From Marinobacter psychrophilus (GTDB taxonomy: Bacteria; Pseudomonadota; Gammaproteobacteria; Pseudomonadales; Oleiphilaceae), in NCBI RefSeq assembly GCF_001043175.1, contig NZ_CP011494.1:1116001-1180000 (forward strand): DNA of 64,000 bases, in the 5' to 3' direction. Shown here one piece after another: positions 23,701 to 28,768 of the stretch. The translations under genes were made by a program, and so were the position numbers. Under the pieces are notes generated by a model that was given only the letters and a program-made list of their open reading frames with translations, did not search any database and was not told the DNA's origin. How positions within the stretch are numbered: the stretch's first letter is position 1; the number at the start of each line of letters is the position of its first letter.

Positions 23701-24529
23701 GCCCAATGGCAATGTGATATTGAGAGTGGCTGGCAGCCTGAGCTTTGGCGAACTGATTGGAAATCCTTATTTGTGGATAGACGGCGCTATCGACGGCGAC
23801 TCGATCATCATGAAGCAAGGCAAGCTGGCCTCCAGCCAGGGCTTGAGGATTGGTCAGATTGAGTTAAATGGTGGTGGACCTCTGGCACTGGAAGCGCCCA
23901 CGATTGATGTCGGCGTAGACAGTAAAGGGGCGGTCAGCACCTATATGTCGCTGCAAGGATTCGAGGGCGTTAGCGCAGATGAAATTAATGTGCAGGTGGT
24001 TAATACCCGTAAACTTTATATTGACAGGTTCAAATCGAAAGAAGGCTCGTTAAGCGTGGATGGTGATTTGAATCTGGACAAAGCCGTGGTGCTGGACAGT
24101 CTGGAAATGCAAACCGCTGACCTGACTCTGAGCCTGAACAATGATGACTTGCGTCCACGGGATGTGAGTGGGCAGCTGGTCGCTCCGGGCACAGAGTTCT
24201 GGCTTGACACCCGGGGCTTTGAGCTGCGTACCAATGCCCGCGTAAGCCGCTATAGTGACCCACTGGTGATGTTTTTCTACCGGCTGGAAGTGCCGCAGGC
24301 GCTGGAAGAGCTTTCAGCGCAGCGACTCAGCGCGGAGTACATCATGCAAACCCGGATGCGCGAGCCCCCGCTGTTAGAAACGAGCTTCAGTATTCCGGAG
24401 AGCTCGAGCTACTCGGAGCGCACAGTGAACTTTGGTTCACAGACCGTAAACACCGCAGAGCAAAACTTGAACGGGGAGGCTGACGTACCGCCGGCAGACG
24501 AGATTTTACTGGAAATTTCTTCCAGGTAG
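8765..24529 (+). CDS. Giant filamentous adhesin (TpsA, leukotoxin LktA family), complete copy 2
   Basis: About 5,254 residues. I chose ATG 8765 because it begins a long signal peptide (MKFPHHPL..., hydrophobic stretch, cleavage near QALAAPA); upstream in-frame starts at 8687 (TTG) and 8726 only add an unlikely leader. Residues about 45-330 form the TPS secretion domain, with GDGNTINLIVPDNAARLVNI and SSHGFLVGPSGVVNVGQL in place of the classical NPNG/NPNL motifs, as in LktA-type exoproteins. A very long beta-helix of Ala/Gly/Asn/Asp-rich repeats follows. Near residues 3280-3380 there is a coiled-coil-like helix and a GAGDEAGD/STGTS linker, then the C-terminal module shared with copy 1. It holds a cysteine pair at codons 20717 and 20738, the only cysteines I found in the mature protein. 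The last 733 residues are identical to copy 1. Expected to be secreted by the downstream TpsB and to act in attachment or biofilm; receptor unknown. Confidence 0.92.
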   Translation: MKFPHHPLVLAMGRCRPFARTLAARTAAWGTLLSAVSLQALAAPAHNIVVDANTAIVSSPGPVQSIQNNNNVVNGVPVNVFKHFVVGDGNTINLIVPDNAARLVNIVKDSIPEIHGILNSYKGVDGGGAPALGGNVVFASSHGFLVGPSGVVNVGQLTVRTPTSGDIAELISGDKSFDDTLAVSPTGLITIAGKINAKDGIDLQGALVNVTNSGKLIAGRAFNASYVGTAAVNKGDYTAPTALYEDGGTIHIGTGYAQIAGDLLADGGITIEANGIEITSTGVLDARDKITTDPSGNVTLTARSTQKLGFGVALADSSVTLAGKVYANDVTVTAQSQAIASFYEDPVVGLTSMAIGNSIGAGFYLIAADAEASVIVQGTANVQATGNVTMASESHAVSQASQITVVGGKASLASIYGTADAMSNTSIQNGATVHSGGDLTVTAHNESYVSASALDIIVAESNKVVLAIAVGESDVDATAVIESGAILVANNLVLAAENQNYYSVSATAMGLKDTEYGIAVAVGDFNTNATAEMGASLGTDANKTGNVSITALDRTVQQQVKSSVTVGSGVGFRILGSQTAAGIGAIKGGVDNLANTHKPPEANVPKDPDGKIAFKGGLAFTLNLSDHEAYAYLGNNIAGQAEAPKINSTGNLLLASAIDLGTDNESILGGNDNAAHGDDQGAWRSSAEAAVASPSSRTNGSNQTGSSEKSLAAALNFAINTGDAVAEIGDYVEISAVNVGVLARQKVPIATTYDKWDSFSDVLSKLNGVGGLQNNVLTSFANAGAAADASATGGSLNVVVNDLDTKAWIGDNVKLTTTGTGSWKAGRIVAGNTETQVVLDTTKPFKTIDYSFDFDSSVDVQAYNLNESVHLAGNIGTFVLIPNSIGTSENGKSIGASISFVQQTATAVAGIGASTLAVDGNVGIKAHTDERHFLVTPSSGMGKGMGFNGVLAILNSESLTHASLSNQASVSTSGLDVLADHDFGNWAASVAINVSDETALGFSVAINIAQGDTKAFIGDNSAESAKVAFNNDSQPAPTAPTTPVPNPHAIIANEVKVRARSVGTNGSLAVAGAVTKEPNNNPGLGERFENYWSRPSSKAASSYTAASSGSGDASIGKAAGDGASSSSAPAGDSTPAVSNDKTGITGAGSFAVSVNNIDVKAFIDGATISSKGTGDVDVTVQALEKVISAAASGGGAIAKLGANSPSKQNTIAGAIAYQISFNDALARIRNSTITNAGDVKVQALHGGELYSVALALAITSSAQNTQNSNNGALSVSGAQIYDGTSARIDDSSITSKNIAAPSLEVSAYNNVDVGVGGGSLYLGGKQGGGLAITFAEINDPSAMLPGINPDSNNVLSTAYNEDVYSGSAVEALISGDGARSTLTGFDTIIVSASAVNRIGIGAAGGGYNGGVENSQGFAGSFAVGSIGSDTKALISKTDISGVQTLKVNASGDDVALLEKVLSDLGSSTSNEDYDFSGAGVIDNTYIFTAEDGKKSKYDFTAEDGSDYSSAGKRIIAVAGVVQAGKSNVGISYAHADVKSDTSARMADVNINAGEASTADVAVNARDNSLLYTVAIGVGVSTGKYSGVGSVAVNRLNNRVEAEIGDWDGVDSGSINAQTVAVTATNDMDIINVAGAVAVGTSGSTGQAGGLAVALNLVGTDEHSTKAHIANTALQASGDVLVKATSGASDDHNLLVGNAIAIGATFGSGLAFAGAIGVNNVDQLVEAAIKDVGTNRSADASATQGGTVTVQAYDFTDSVSTAWMGAGSGGGSAGGIAVATNRVDSDVNAAVLGDNVSDGSTTLNVQDLIVDAARDNWLLSISAGVAASPEQSAIAGSVSTGIVDGDVSARIAEGATVKAWNNVAVNADALSVNLVGSGALGIGLGDKAGAVAIATALEYGNTSASITSANVIAEGKGNSITVDSGALANYGTLPDLSTSGQAEDDGDDSNAAPVDRDTLTTGFALINLDKSTESVDGLAVNATSRTKQRAITVGGAGSKSLAINVNVATNSSSNATTAEIKSSTINAGVSNQSGADVLVRANAHEAGLAVSAGVAISGGNSGVGGFSTNSQKKAAKATVDNSTVNADNVSIDVNSSKVAQAVSAGVAAGVGGSGGLGGAASIVITEQLGDTRAWLRGGALTANGLTVSSDRRQEANVAAGAVGIGAKAGVGFGMAVNIIGGDSKALIGNDLSDASDTRTTQVNVTELTVDAQRLENVNSHAFGAGISAGWGAAAMIDVTEFRGETRAGVFGKANGAGGLRTTIRGKDGIAAANNVTLSAQEILDARQFALGIGVGAKVGVGVVANVVLGRSQVVSEVVGADIKAGLLDIDATSQRQSDLTSIAGAAGKFSAAVSIGVALFGQGDTTADDGTNAEDEFDPSRTAANTVLQTDTASYNSHLSDDDISAIEAQSGASIDRTAAPTTTTTTEAGTSLKISGESVTAARISGGVIDVDTLNVNSRALLHNNQLLGAAQVSAAGIAGVIGITRMYDMSIATVDSNLSADNVVVGATIENVSDEDAAGESKSVVIGLGGVSVVVNYVDIRAANRVVAGVTSASGSDTGNLIVTAADTTELRLGDVDPGRPDSATDGSLNVNLGTAAIGVSYGYVKKASEVDAWLGETGKLVDGYDNMTVSANSSGLVKSTAFSLAGGISAGIQGVVTDAHDNSHANATLFGTIGTGSGLLSLSAQVVPELYSSAYGVTVSGGYSMGGSFAYAMTDAEARATVADGVTFTGSGDVIVRSEVGDGADADYEAAHAAAFAASGGLMLGVAGAEARASNNAQSVASVGDYVTIPDADFEVYARHTGVQIADADGYFIGAFAGGYQVGLAESFSSTRVEFGKDPMAALERTGDLILDASSQNDNQSFTTAGGGGFLSGSAAEAVVEAGDHADDNYAAAVLVDDWSSGYRTVPIDAGNVVMRATNEVNFFAGTDSTTVSVVGGSGAVSDVEINTNAKVVLGENVSLSALDIDIDALNQASQIQTPWDASYTTSVYGAGGGGFNGTAALSNQNIKHLLAAVEVGKDAVLKISDQAGDYEDYRNGISLDAATGFFVNDKVVIEVGGNLQGAGAESDVDVRARNQVTLAEGVQLLNAWGGVGLGTYSSGSAAAGANVSVWAVAGVAGGISDVRVDVENTLKLGKNLVVDAYGQISLYAGRGSGGARQNQLVADARSNIYNWTAIPIPAGNKAESDIVLDNKVLFGDNFTIGSDGHVGIGAIEGSTYARAAGVEKNPYLELFSTETTFGASDKDVTNVLTFNGSGSVTAGQYAYQSVTVNEAGTITRQLYRDGTAEQQADMYSSRAELQAFINDLNAQIAELENWTGATVTEGAELGAGDEAGDGAGSSTGTSISSTTGTNPNVGEIEDLQSQVRLLSVIVNDLSPQENVVIKVADVRASAGNVSLTADTINLAAGSTSNFTAKGDANIIIDNRSDRHLMLADLAIANQTGGNVFVTGGANLSASFIDEQTGEAQTTFGSGIYVTHSPNPNGANVKNSDVIIDGDITNLLSSVNITVDEGDLIQQGQIRANAVNLTVVNGNQLVNTPNEVNYPGRNPTALVNFTDGWRPASATEFVQYYLNDKYSTEISDTGFDAFNSWFTGEALDFPNSSFPLNNPYYSSSPYGYDQLNIYFNWGFSEARDTSAFTGINPVVFDLVKNDSSRGGGTWKFRRIADYQDDRGLLRTASYQDVNDELGGASASIVAGKVIINARRVDINGLIESGTDNSSSVNIGAGFDAKIKQYVKDAGLAPGDIINLTPGEAKFLRVVNPDYQPFYFLPDYDRDYYKTTAYTFDIASAAGTSGIKLKYDVASAALRIDDIPANSGGYVDIVARISSTGPDGKIVVKDGLGQIAINNDSNSRLEVGTLSAGDDATGIIRITDLEKNSRVSQWYVHSPGGQISQYQTSYLAGSHLDPKTSVRIGSFGGTGTTSFTTYQPLAGQLFYLREDATVTRDYTQPANGYLSNYPNTVTDWNYGPDNINDWNTTSSRYTTCGSKPEACSGGVAAQYLKQTYAAAGNPVTSAFKWNLSYSDYYGNGLTNADPTVRIATQLSMVANTYVKADHSIRLEFTGLAQGNITLDSQSPIQLTGNIYNPRGTTNILTDADLTASSASSINSGITRIRANGDIGSVGNALGITTNELSLQSDNGSLSFNATAMGSALAIDKLSAKYGILGSADKSIVAKDANSLISANTINLTSLSGSIGSLGTLSDPASYNYINIASTGAVSLHAANDIVVSQASGDLAINRIEANDNVVIRLGNGSLTNALGQQQKSVKELAYDASVWDSLSLLDGTAGERAVTAYQNQFNSKYHNYWMLKQRLSDDSDSGFAIDAVYLDAMKIRYDTADVAQLTARVKAEYRALDDWFVDQVATPDVYANAADAIGQEQKGTLVGYDYGALFTSAYNDSFRLDIDAASSWYANMVEGSTWAQSQLDISISAAALSADAAGQLTDREANIVAPNIHLMAGNGGVGKNLADLVFSVPRDNTATITNEQKSALLSAGPGDISTNLTSSAVTLTVKQVDPIKVDTTGALNVAARDSIFIESASSLTVGEIASANDDVRLIVDGAIAAQAGVNNIKAHDLYLANTQGDIGSATQAMGVQLSGALRQAGAANDLYLSHSGADLRVGSVAAGGILSLFNDQNILGYDANHFLQGSDIALDAGLSDLGSSANGLNLTLNGSGELTVNAANAWLDVRNTTDFSLGDVTIAQRFDLTSVGDVDLRGDLSATSLSLDLAGALGANGAPQVTVSDDLAISASAIQLAAAAIRAGSATLDATAGALSVGDLSTTTGNLALLATGALTTSGAVDAEGELTADAQSISMDIGSTWQGRGNATLTAVDDLTLQALSFDGDLDIDSTQGSISLDGPVNAGASAAINAKTLAMGSGSRLDAAGQVSINTAGDMQLAALETSWNGDDAVRLNSGGTITGRKDTPVHLRATGPRAKGSISAVTGMGDPLVVDMPWLSAETQNGDINIVAERGLYSPFLRAPNGNVILRVAGSLSFGELIGNPYLWIDGAIDGDSIIMKQGKLASSQGLRIGQIELNGGGPLALEAPTIDVGVDSKGAVSTYMSLQGFEGVSADEINVQVVNTRKLYIDRFKSKEGSLSVDGDLNLDKAVVLDSLEMQTADLTLSLNNDDLRPRDVSGQLVAPGTEFWLDTRGFELRTNARVSRYSDPLVMFFYRLEVPQALEELSAQRLSAEYIMQTRMREPPLLETSFSIPESSSYSERTVNFGSQTVNTAEQNLNGEADVPPADEILLEISSR

Positions 24530-26250
24530 CCAATCGATCATGGACCCTCGTCTATCAATCAGGAATATTGAATGAATTATTGGCGTCTCGCTCCGCAGAT
24601 TATCATCTTCAGCATGCTCGCCCCGATTGCGTATGCGGTAACTCTTCCACCGGCTGCCGACCCCGCCAGTCGTGAAAGGGAACTGCTGCAACGTGAACAG
24701 GACCTGCAACAACGTCGGGAGATTCAGGAGCGTGAACAGCCGTTGGTTGCTCCTGATGTAATAGAAACAACCGATGAGGGGCCCTCTTTTGAACTCAAAA
24801 GTGTGCGTTTTACCAAATCAGAGCTGTTTACTCCGGAGGAGCTGAAAACAATCGTGTTGCCTTACCTTGGCAAGGAATCGCGGTTATCCGACCTGAATCG
24901 GATGGTGGCACAGATCAACGCGGCCTATCAGGCAAAAGGCATCTATACGGCCACTGCGTTACTCCCCAAGCAGGCAATTGAAGGCGGTGTTGTGATCATC
25001 CGTCTGGTGAAGGAAAATTGGGCGAGATGCTTATTGAAGGCAACAGCTATCTGCCAGGCCCTTATGTGCGCGAATGGGCGCCCTTGCCTGAAGATACAAT
25101 ACTGCTCGATATGAAAGCGCTGGAAAGCGATATTCTCAAGTTCAATCGGGTCAACGACGCCCGGCTGCAGGCCGAGCTGCGAGCAGGCAAGGATTTTGGT
25201 CTCACCGATATCGTTGTGGTGGTGGATGAGCCGCTGCAGGATAACGTTGAGCTGTTTGTCGATAACTATGGCTACGCGAGCTCCGGTGAAGTTGAACTAG
25301 GCGCAATCTATCGCCGCCAGGACATATTTACCGGGAGTGACAGGGGCTTGCTCTATGCCCTGGTGTCGGATGGTAACCAGGCGTTCTCGTCCATCTATAG
25401 CGCACCGGTCAAAGCCAGTGGCTGGCGGCTTGGTGGAAGCCTCGCGGTGAACCAGTCAGAGGTGACTGAGGGGGATTTTAAGGACCTGTCGGTTGAGGGG
25501 GATTCGGTCAGCCTGACGCTGGATGCATCCTGGCTTGCTATTTCGACCAGTAATTTCTGGCTCAACGCGCTGGGCTCTGCGATGCACTCGGTTTCGAAAA
25601 CGTCGGTGCTTGGCCAAGATATCAGTGACTATGACATTAACAAACTCAATACCGGCGCGCAGTTCACCTGGTTTGGCCCGAACTGGCAATTATCAGGCCG
25701 ACAACTGGTTGGCTGGGTGAGCACCCACAACAAGTCAGCCAGCGGAACCGATCAGAGCTTTGCCGTGCTGACCGGAGACGCCAGCGGCTATTACCGGCCA
25801 GGTCAGTCCAACTGGTACGGTCTGGTGCAGATGGATTATCAGTACACCAATGAGAAAGCGATTCCCGGTGCTGTGGCCTACTCCATCGGCGGGCCGACAT
25901 CGATTCGCGGGTATGTGCCAGGCCTGATCAGCGGCGACTATGGCATTCAGACCAGTCTTGAAGCCCATTACAGTGGGCTGAGCGTGCTGGGCGGAGCCCT
26001 TGACCCCTTTGTGTTCTATGACATAGGCACCGTGCTTTCCAGAAATCCCACGCAGACTCCCGAGGCTGCGGGCGTGGGCCTTGGTTGGAGCGGTGTTAAG
26101 GGCGTCTCGGTGAATATGACCTATGCAAATGCCCTGGCCGACATTGTGCCGGAACAGGATGACTGGGTGTTTTACACGCGTGTGAGCTGGGAGTGGGGGC
26201 GTTAGCCGGACACAACAGCTTGCACCATCGGCGTCACCTTTTCTTGCTGG
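22331..26250 (+). repeat. 3.92-kb direct repeat, copy B
   Basis: Second copy of the 3323-7242 repeat at a constant offset of 19008. The left edge falls inside the adhesin coding sequence at the codons for ALNVAARD; the preceding bases are clearly diverged between copies. The right edge is 45 bases past the tpsB stop. Confidence 0.93.
24572..26205 (+). pseudogene. TpsB outer-membrane transporter, copy 2, same frameshift
   Basis: Identical to the tpsB at 5564-7197, including the missing base in the POTRA region (here 25013-25020). First frame 24572-25114, second frame to 26205. It follows the complete adhesin by 42 bases, so it is the cognate transporter position. The barrel frame keeps SIRGY and a complete C-terminus. 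If the break is real, the strain has no intact TpsB in this window for a perfectly open 15.8-kb exoprotein gene, which would be surprising. Confidence 0.85.
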
Positions 26251-26295
26251 AGCGCCTCAAGCATTTCGAATCGCCGGAATTCTGCAGTAGCGGCC

Positions 26296-26641
26296 GACCT
26301 CTCTACAAAGTGCCGAAACAACGCTCGTTGTATCTTTGCCTGCAACGTGAACCAGCATGGTCAATCTAGACTGTCGCTCTACAAGCGTTGCAAATAGGCC
26401 CCGTGAGATGCTCGCCAGTGTTGAGCACCCTGGCGGATCTGGAACGCCCAGGTGGAGCAATACCACCATGCATCGCAAGCATTCCAGTGATCGACCCTGC
26501 ATGCTTTCCCAGGGCCCGCCCAATCTCACTGAGCGACTGACCTTTTTTCCACCTTTCCCATAGCTCCTGTTTCTGCTGCGGCGTTAGTCCTCTGATTTTT
26601 GAGACGTGCGGTTGCATCATGAAAACTCCGGAGAACACCAA
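26296..26641 (-). mobile_element. IS30-family transposase relic, internally deleted
   Basis: On the minus strand the first frame starts with a helix-turn-helix region, LTPQQKQELWERWKKGQSL then SEIGRALGKHAGSI and MLAMHGGIAP, the N-terminus of IS30-type transposases. Near 26400 it shifts frame into ATLVERQSRLTMLVHVAGKD and VVSALCREV, a piece of the DDE catalytic core. The segment between them, including the first catalytic Asp, is deleted and the C-terminus is missing. No terminal repeats were recognised. Confidence 0.75.
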
Positions 26642-26699
26642 AGTGCATTATGTTGCACTGACCGGTTGAATCTACCACCGCTCTCTTGATGTCGAACGA

Positions 26700-27101
26700 G
26701 TGGTTCTGCGAGCTGATGTAAACCGGATATTTCGCAAGAGTCGAAGCTCGGCAGGAAACCGGATGATCACCACCATGCTCAACAACGAAGACGTTTTGAT
26801 TAGACGCTTCAAGGTTCGTCGACTGATGAGTGAACTGGGGCTGATCTGCAAACAGCCAGGGCCGCATGCATACAAACAGGCAACAGTAGAGATACCAGAC
26901 ATTCCCAATAGACTGAATCGTGAGTTCGGCGTCAGTCGCCCAGACCAGGCCTGGTGTGGCGATATCACATACATCTGGGCTGGCCAGAAATGGAGCTATC
27001 TGATGGACTACTTCAACCGACAGCGCCCCCACACGTTTAATGACGGTATGTCACCTGTGGTCGCCGAAGAAAAACTTAAAAGACTGTCTGGAATTAGTTG
27101 A
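26700..27101 (+). pseudogene. IS3-family transposase OrfB relic with internal deletion
   Basis: The reading frame shows an IS3 OrfB N-terminal region (IFRKSRSSAGNRMI, VRRLMSELGLICKQPG) and the first catalytic motif DQAWCGDITYIWAGQKWSYL. It then jumps directly to the far C-terminus, MDYFNRQRPHTFNDGMSP and KRLSGIS. Roughly 150 residues with the second Asp and the Glu of the DDE triad are missing, so it cannot be active. No OrfA precedes it. Confidence 0.8.
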
Positions 27102-27154
27102 CCATTACTATCAGCCGCATGATGTCTACGTGCTGCTGACGAATAGGCGTAAGG

Positions 27155-28009
27155 TTAAGCTGACTCAAGATGTTGCTCCTTTATCCAACGGTATAGCTCT
27201 TTTGAAGCGGATGTCGATAGGCTCGGTTCTATTTTTTTAAGCATCTCTCTTAGCTTCTGCTGGTCCTCGTTCACCGGAAACCAATCATCCACTCGGTAAG
27301 AGTCCAACCCCTTGCCGTCATGCAGTCTCGCATAGACGAGATCGGTCATAGCTCGATAATGGCTAGCTGCAAAAACAGGATAGGACTGTTCCAAACCACA
27401 GCGCACCAGATCTGCTGAGCGATCCTCTACCTCTTCTAAACCTAAGATGGATGTTGTATCGGGCATATCAATACCTGCCACCTGGAACGGACCTGCTGTT
27501 CGGCCATGTGTGCCTTGAAACACCTCAATGAAATGCCAGTCACCGGTTCCCTCCTTTGAAGGGATATTCAATGCCGTTGCGCCAGTTAGATACCGATTTT
27601 TAGTGGTTTGAGGAATCCCCACTCCTGCACCATTGGGCTCGCCTGCTGACCTTAATTGACTCGCAAAATGCTTGACTGCTGCTCTACCCAAGCTAGAAAG
27701 CCGAATCTCCTTATGCTTTGCGTTCAAGGAACTCTTGCGTAGAGAGATCAAAGAACAGCGCTCAGACAGCTTGGAGATTGATCGACTAAAGGTTGATAAC
27801 GATACCGGTACTTCATTTCTAATGCTTTCAAGCGCCACCCAGTAGCCAGGTTTAAAACGCGCAAGCAGGAGCAGCATCTTCAGCTCAGTGACCTTCAGAT
27901 CATCCATTACAGGCTTGGCGCTTAACCCACGAACGCCTGCCTCAAAGAACGCTGCTTGCTTTGAAAGTGATTCCTGATGGACTGTTTGACCTTGCGTTTC
28001 CACGACCAT
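27155..28009 (-). CDS. Winged-helix-like protein of unknown function
   Basis: An intact 284-residue frame on the minus strand inside the IS graveyard. The N-terminal half (about residues 35-115) looks like a MarR/winged-helix fold: TELKMLLLLARFKPG, then VPVSLSTFSRSISKLSER as a possible recognition helix, then EIRLSSLGRAAVKHF. The C-terminal half has a distinct conserved-looking domain with TGATALNIPS, TGDWHFIEVFQG, DTTSILGLEEVEDRSADL, HYRAMTDLVYARL and VDDWFP. I cannot assign the second domain to a named family. It has no partner gene next to it, only relics on both sides, so any cognate gene may have been lost. It may start at the GTG six bases inside, which is better spaced from GAGG. Confidence 0.65.
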   Translation of the reverse strand: MVVETQGQTVHQESLSKQAAFFEAGVRGLSAKPVMDDLKVTELKMLLLLARFKPGYWVALESIRNEVPVSLSTFSRSISKLSERCSLISLRKSSLNAKHKEIRLSSLGRAAVKHFASQLRSAGEPNGAGVGIPQTTKNRYLTGATALNIPSKEGTGDWHFIEVFQGTHGRTAGPFQVAGIDMPDTTSILGLEEVEDRSADLVRCGLEQSYPVFAASHYRAMTDLVYARLHDGKGLDSYRVDDWFPVNEDQQKLREMLKKIEPSLSTSASKELYRWIKEQHLESA

Positions 28010-28052
28010 GCCTCATTGATTCCGATATCGAGATTATATAGCATTTTCGCCC

Positions 28053-28340
28053 ATTGAGCATTCCCCTCCCTTGATCCGCTTACCGAGCTGCTGAGATCTG
28101 GCGCCCGGCAACTGATCGCACAGGCGGTGGAGGCTGAGTTACAAAGGCTGCTAGATCAGCATGCTGACAGGCGCCTTATCGATGGCTGTCAGGCCGTCGT
28201 TCGTAACGGTCATTTTTCGAAGCGAACCGTGCAAGCCGGTATTGGTGACCTACGTGGATCGGAGGTCGGCTTCAACAGCGCTCTGCTGCCGCCTTACCCC
28301 AAACGGGCACGCCACGTGGAAGCGCGGCACAGAGTCCCGT
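28053..28340 (+). pseudogene. IS256-family transposase N-terminal relic
   Basis: Reading from just after a stop at about 28050: SLDPLTELLRSGARQLIAQ, AVEAELQRLLDQHADRR, GCQAVVRNGHFSKRTVQAGI, then FNSALLPPYPKRARHVE. This is the start of an IS256/mutator-type transposase. A short internal loss joins GIGDLRG to the FNSALLPPY segment, and the catalytic domain is absent. Confidence 0.8.
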
Positions 28341-28614
28341 GTCGCCGGCTGAAATTTATCTCGGGCGCCGCCGAACGACATATAAAGGCGCTGACCTCTA
28401 TGATCGAGGATCGCGGATCAGAGGTGTTGGCCGCGAGCGCCGCGTTCGATATTTTAGAAGCGATCGTAGACCTTGAGTTGGAACTCATTTCATTTTCTTG
28501 TCTGTTAACTGCGGTAGTTTCGTCAGAGCGGGTATCCACTGCCTAATTGACTCCCTCGCTGTTAGTGGATGCCTGCTTTCTGGCATCTATTATCCATTGT
28601 TCTAGTTGGTCTAG
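28341..28614. other. Unassigned stretch between IS relics
   Basis: The frame that carries the IS256 relic stays open to 28546, but its last part (HIKALTSMIEDRGSEVLAAS and onward) resembles nothing I recognise and is probably a chance extension or debris from another element. A hairpin GATGCC...GGCATC lies at about 28568-28587, without a strong T-tract. Confidence 0.4.
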
Positions 28615-28662
28615 TGTTCGGCGTTAACTATCTTGGCCGATCACCCTAATTGTCGCCGAACA
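28615..28662. repeat. 48-bp unit with perfect 9-bp terminal inverted repeats
   Basis: TGTTCGGCG at 28615-28623 faces CGCCGAACA at 28654-28662, separated by 30 bases. The TG...CA ends suggest the two tips of an insertion sequence that has lost its body, or a small hairpin. The right arm ends at the base before the tpsB relic begins, which supports an insertion junction. Confidence 0.5.
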
Positions 28663-28754
28663 GGAACAGGATGACTGGGTGTTTTACGCGCGTGTGAGCT
28701 GGGAGTGGGGACGATAGCCGGACACAACAGCTTGCACCATCGGCGTCACCTTTT
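28663..28754 (+). pseudogene. Third, diverged relic of the tpsB 3' end
   Basis: Bases 28663-28754 match the last 45 or so bases of tpsB and the following roughly 45 bases (compare 26151-26242), with several differences: ACGCGCG for ACACGCG and GGACGATAG for GGGCGTTAG. The coding frame still reads DDWVFYARVSWEWGR then stop. It is therefore an older, independent copy of the operon end, left next to the following gene. Confidence 0.85.
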
Positions 28755-28768
28755 TTTATGCTCAATCC

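Noticed and set aside
28615..28662. Integron attC site or CRISPR-like unit
   Set aside because: The inverted ends do not carry the GTTRRRY core and there is only one unit; IS ends are a better reading.
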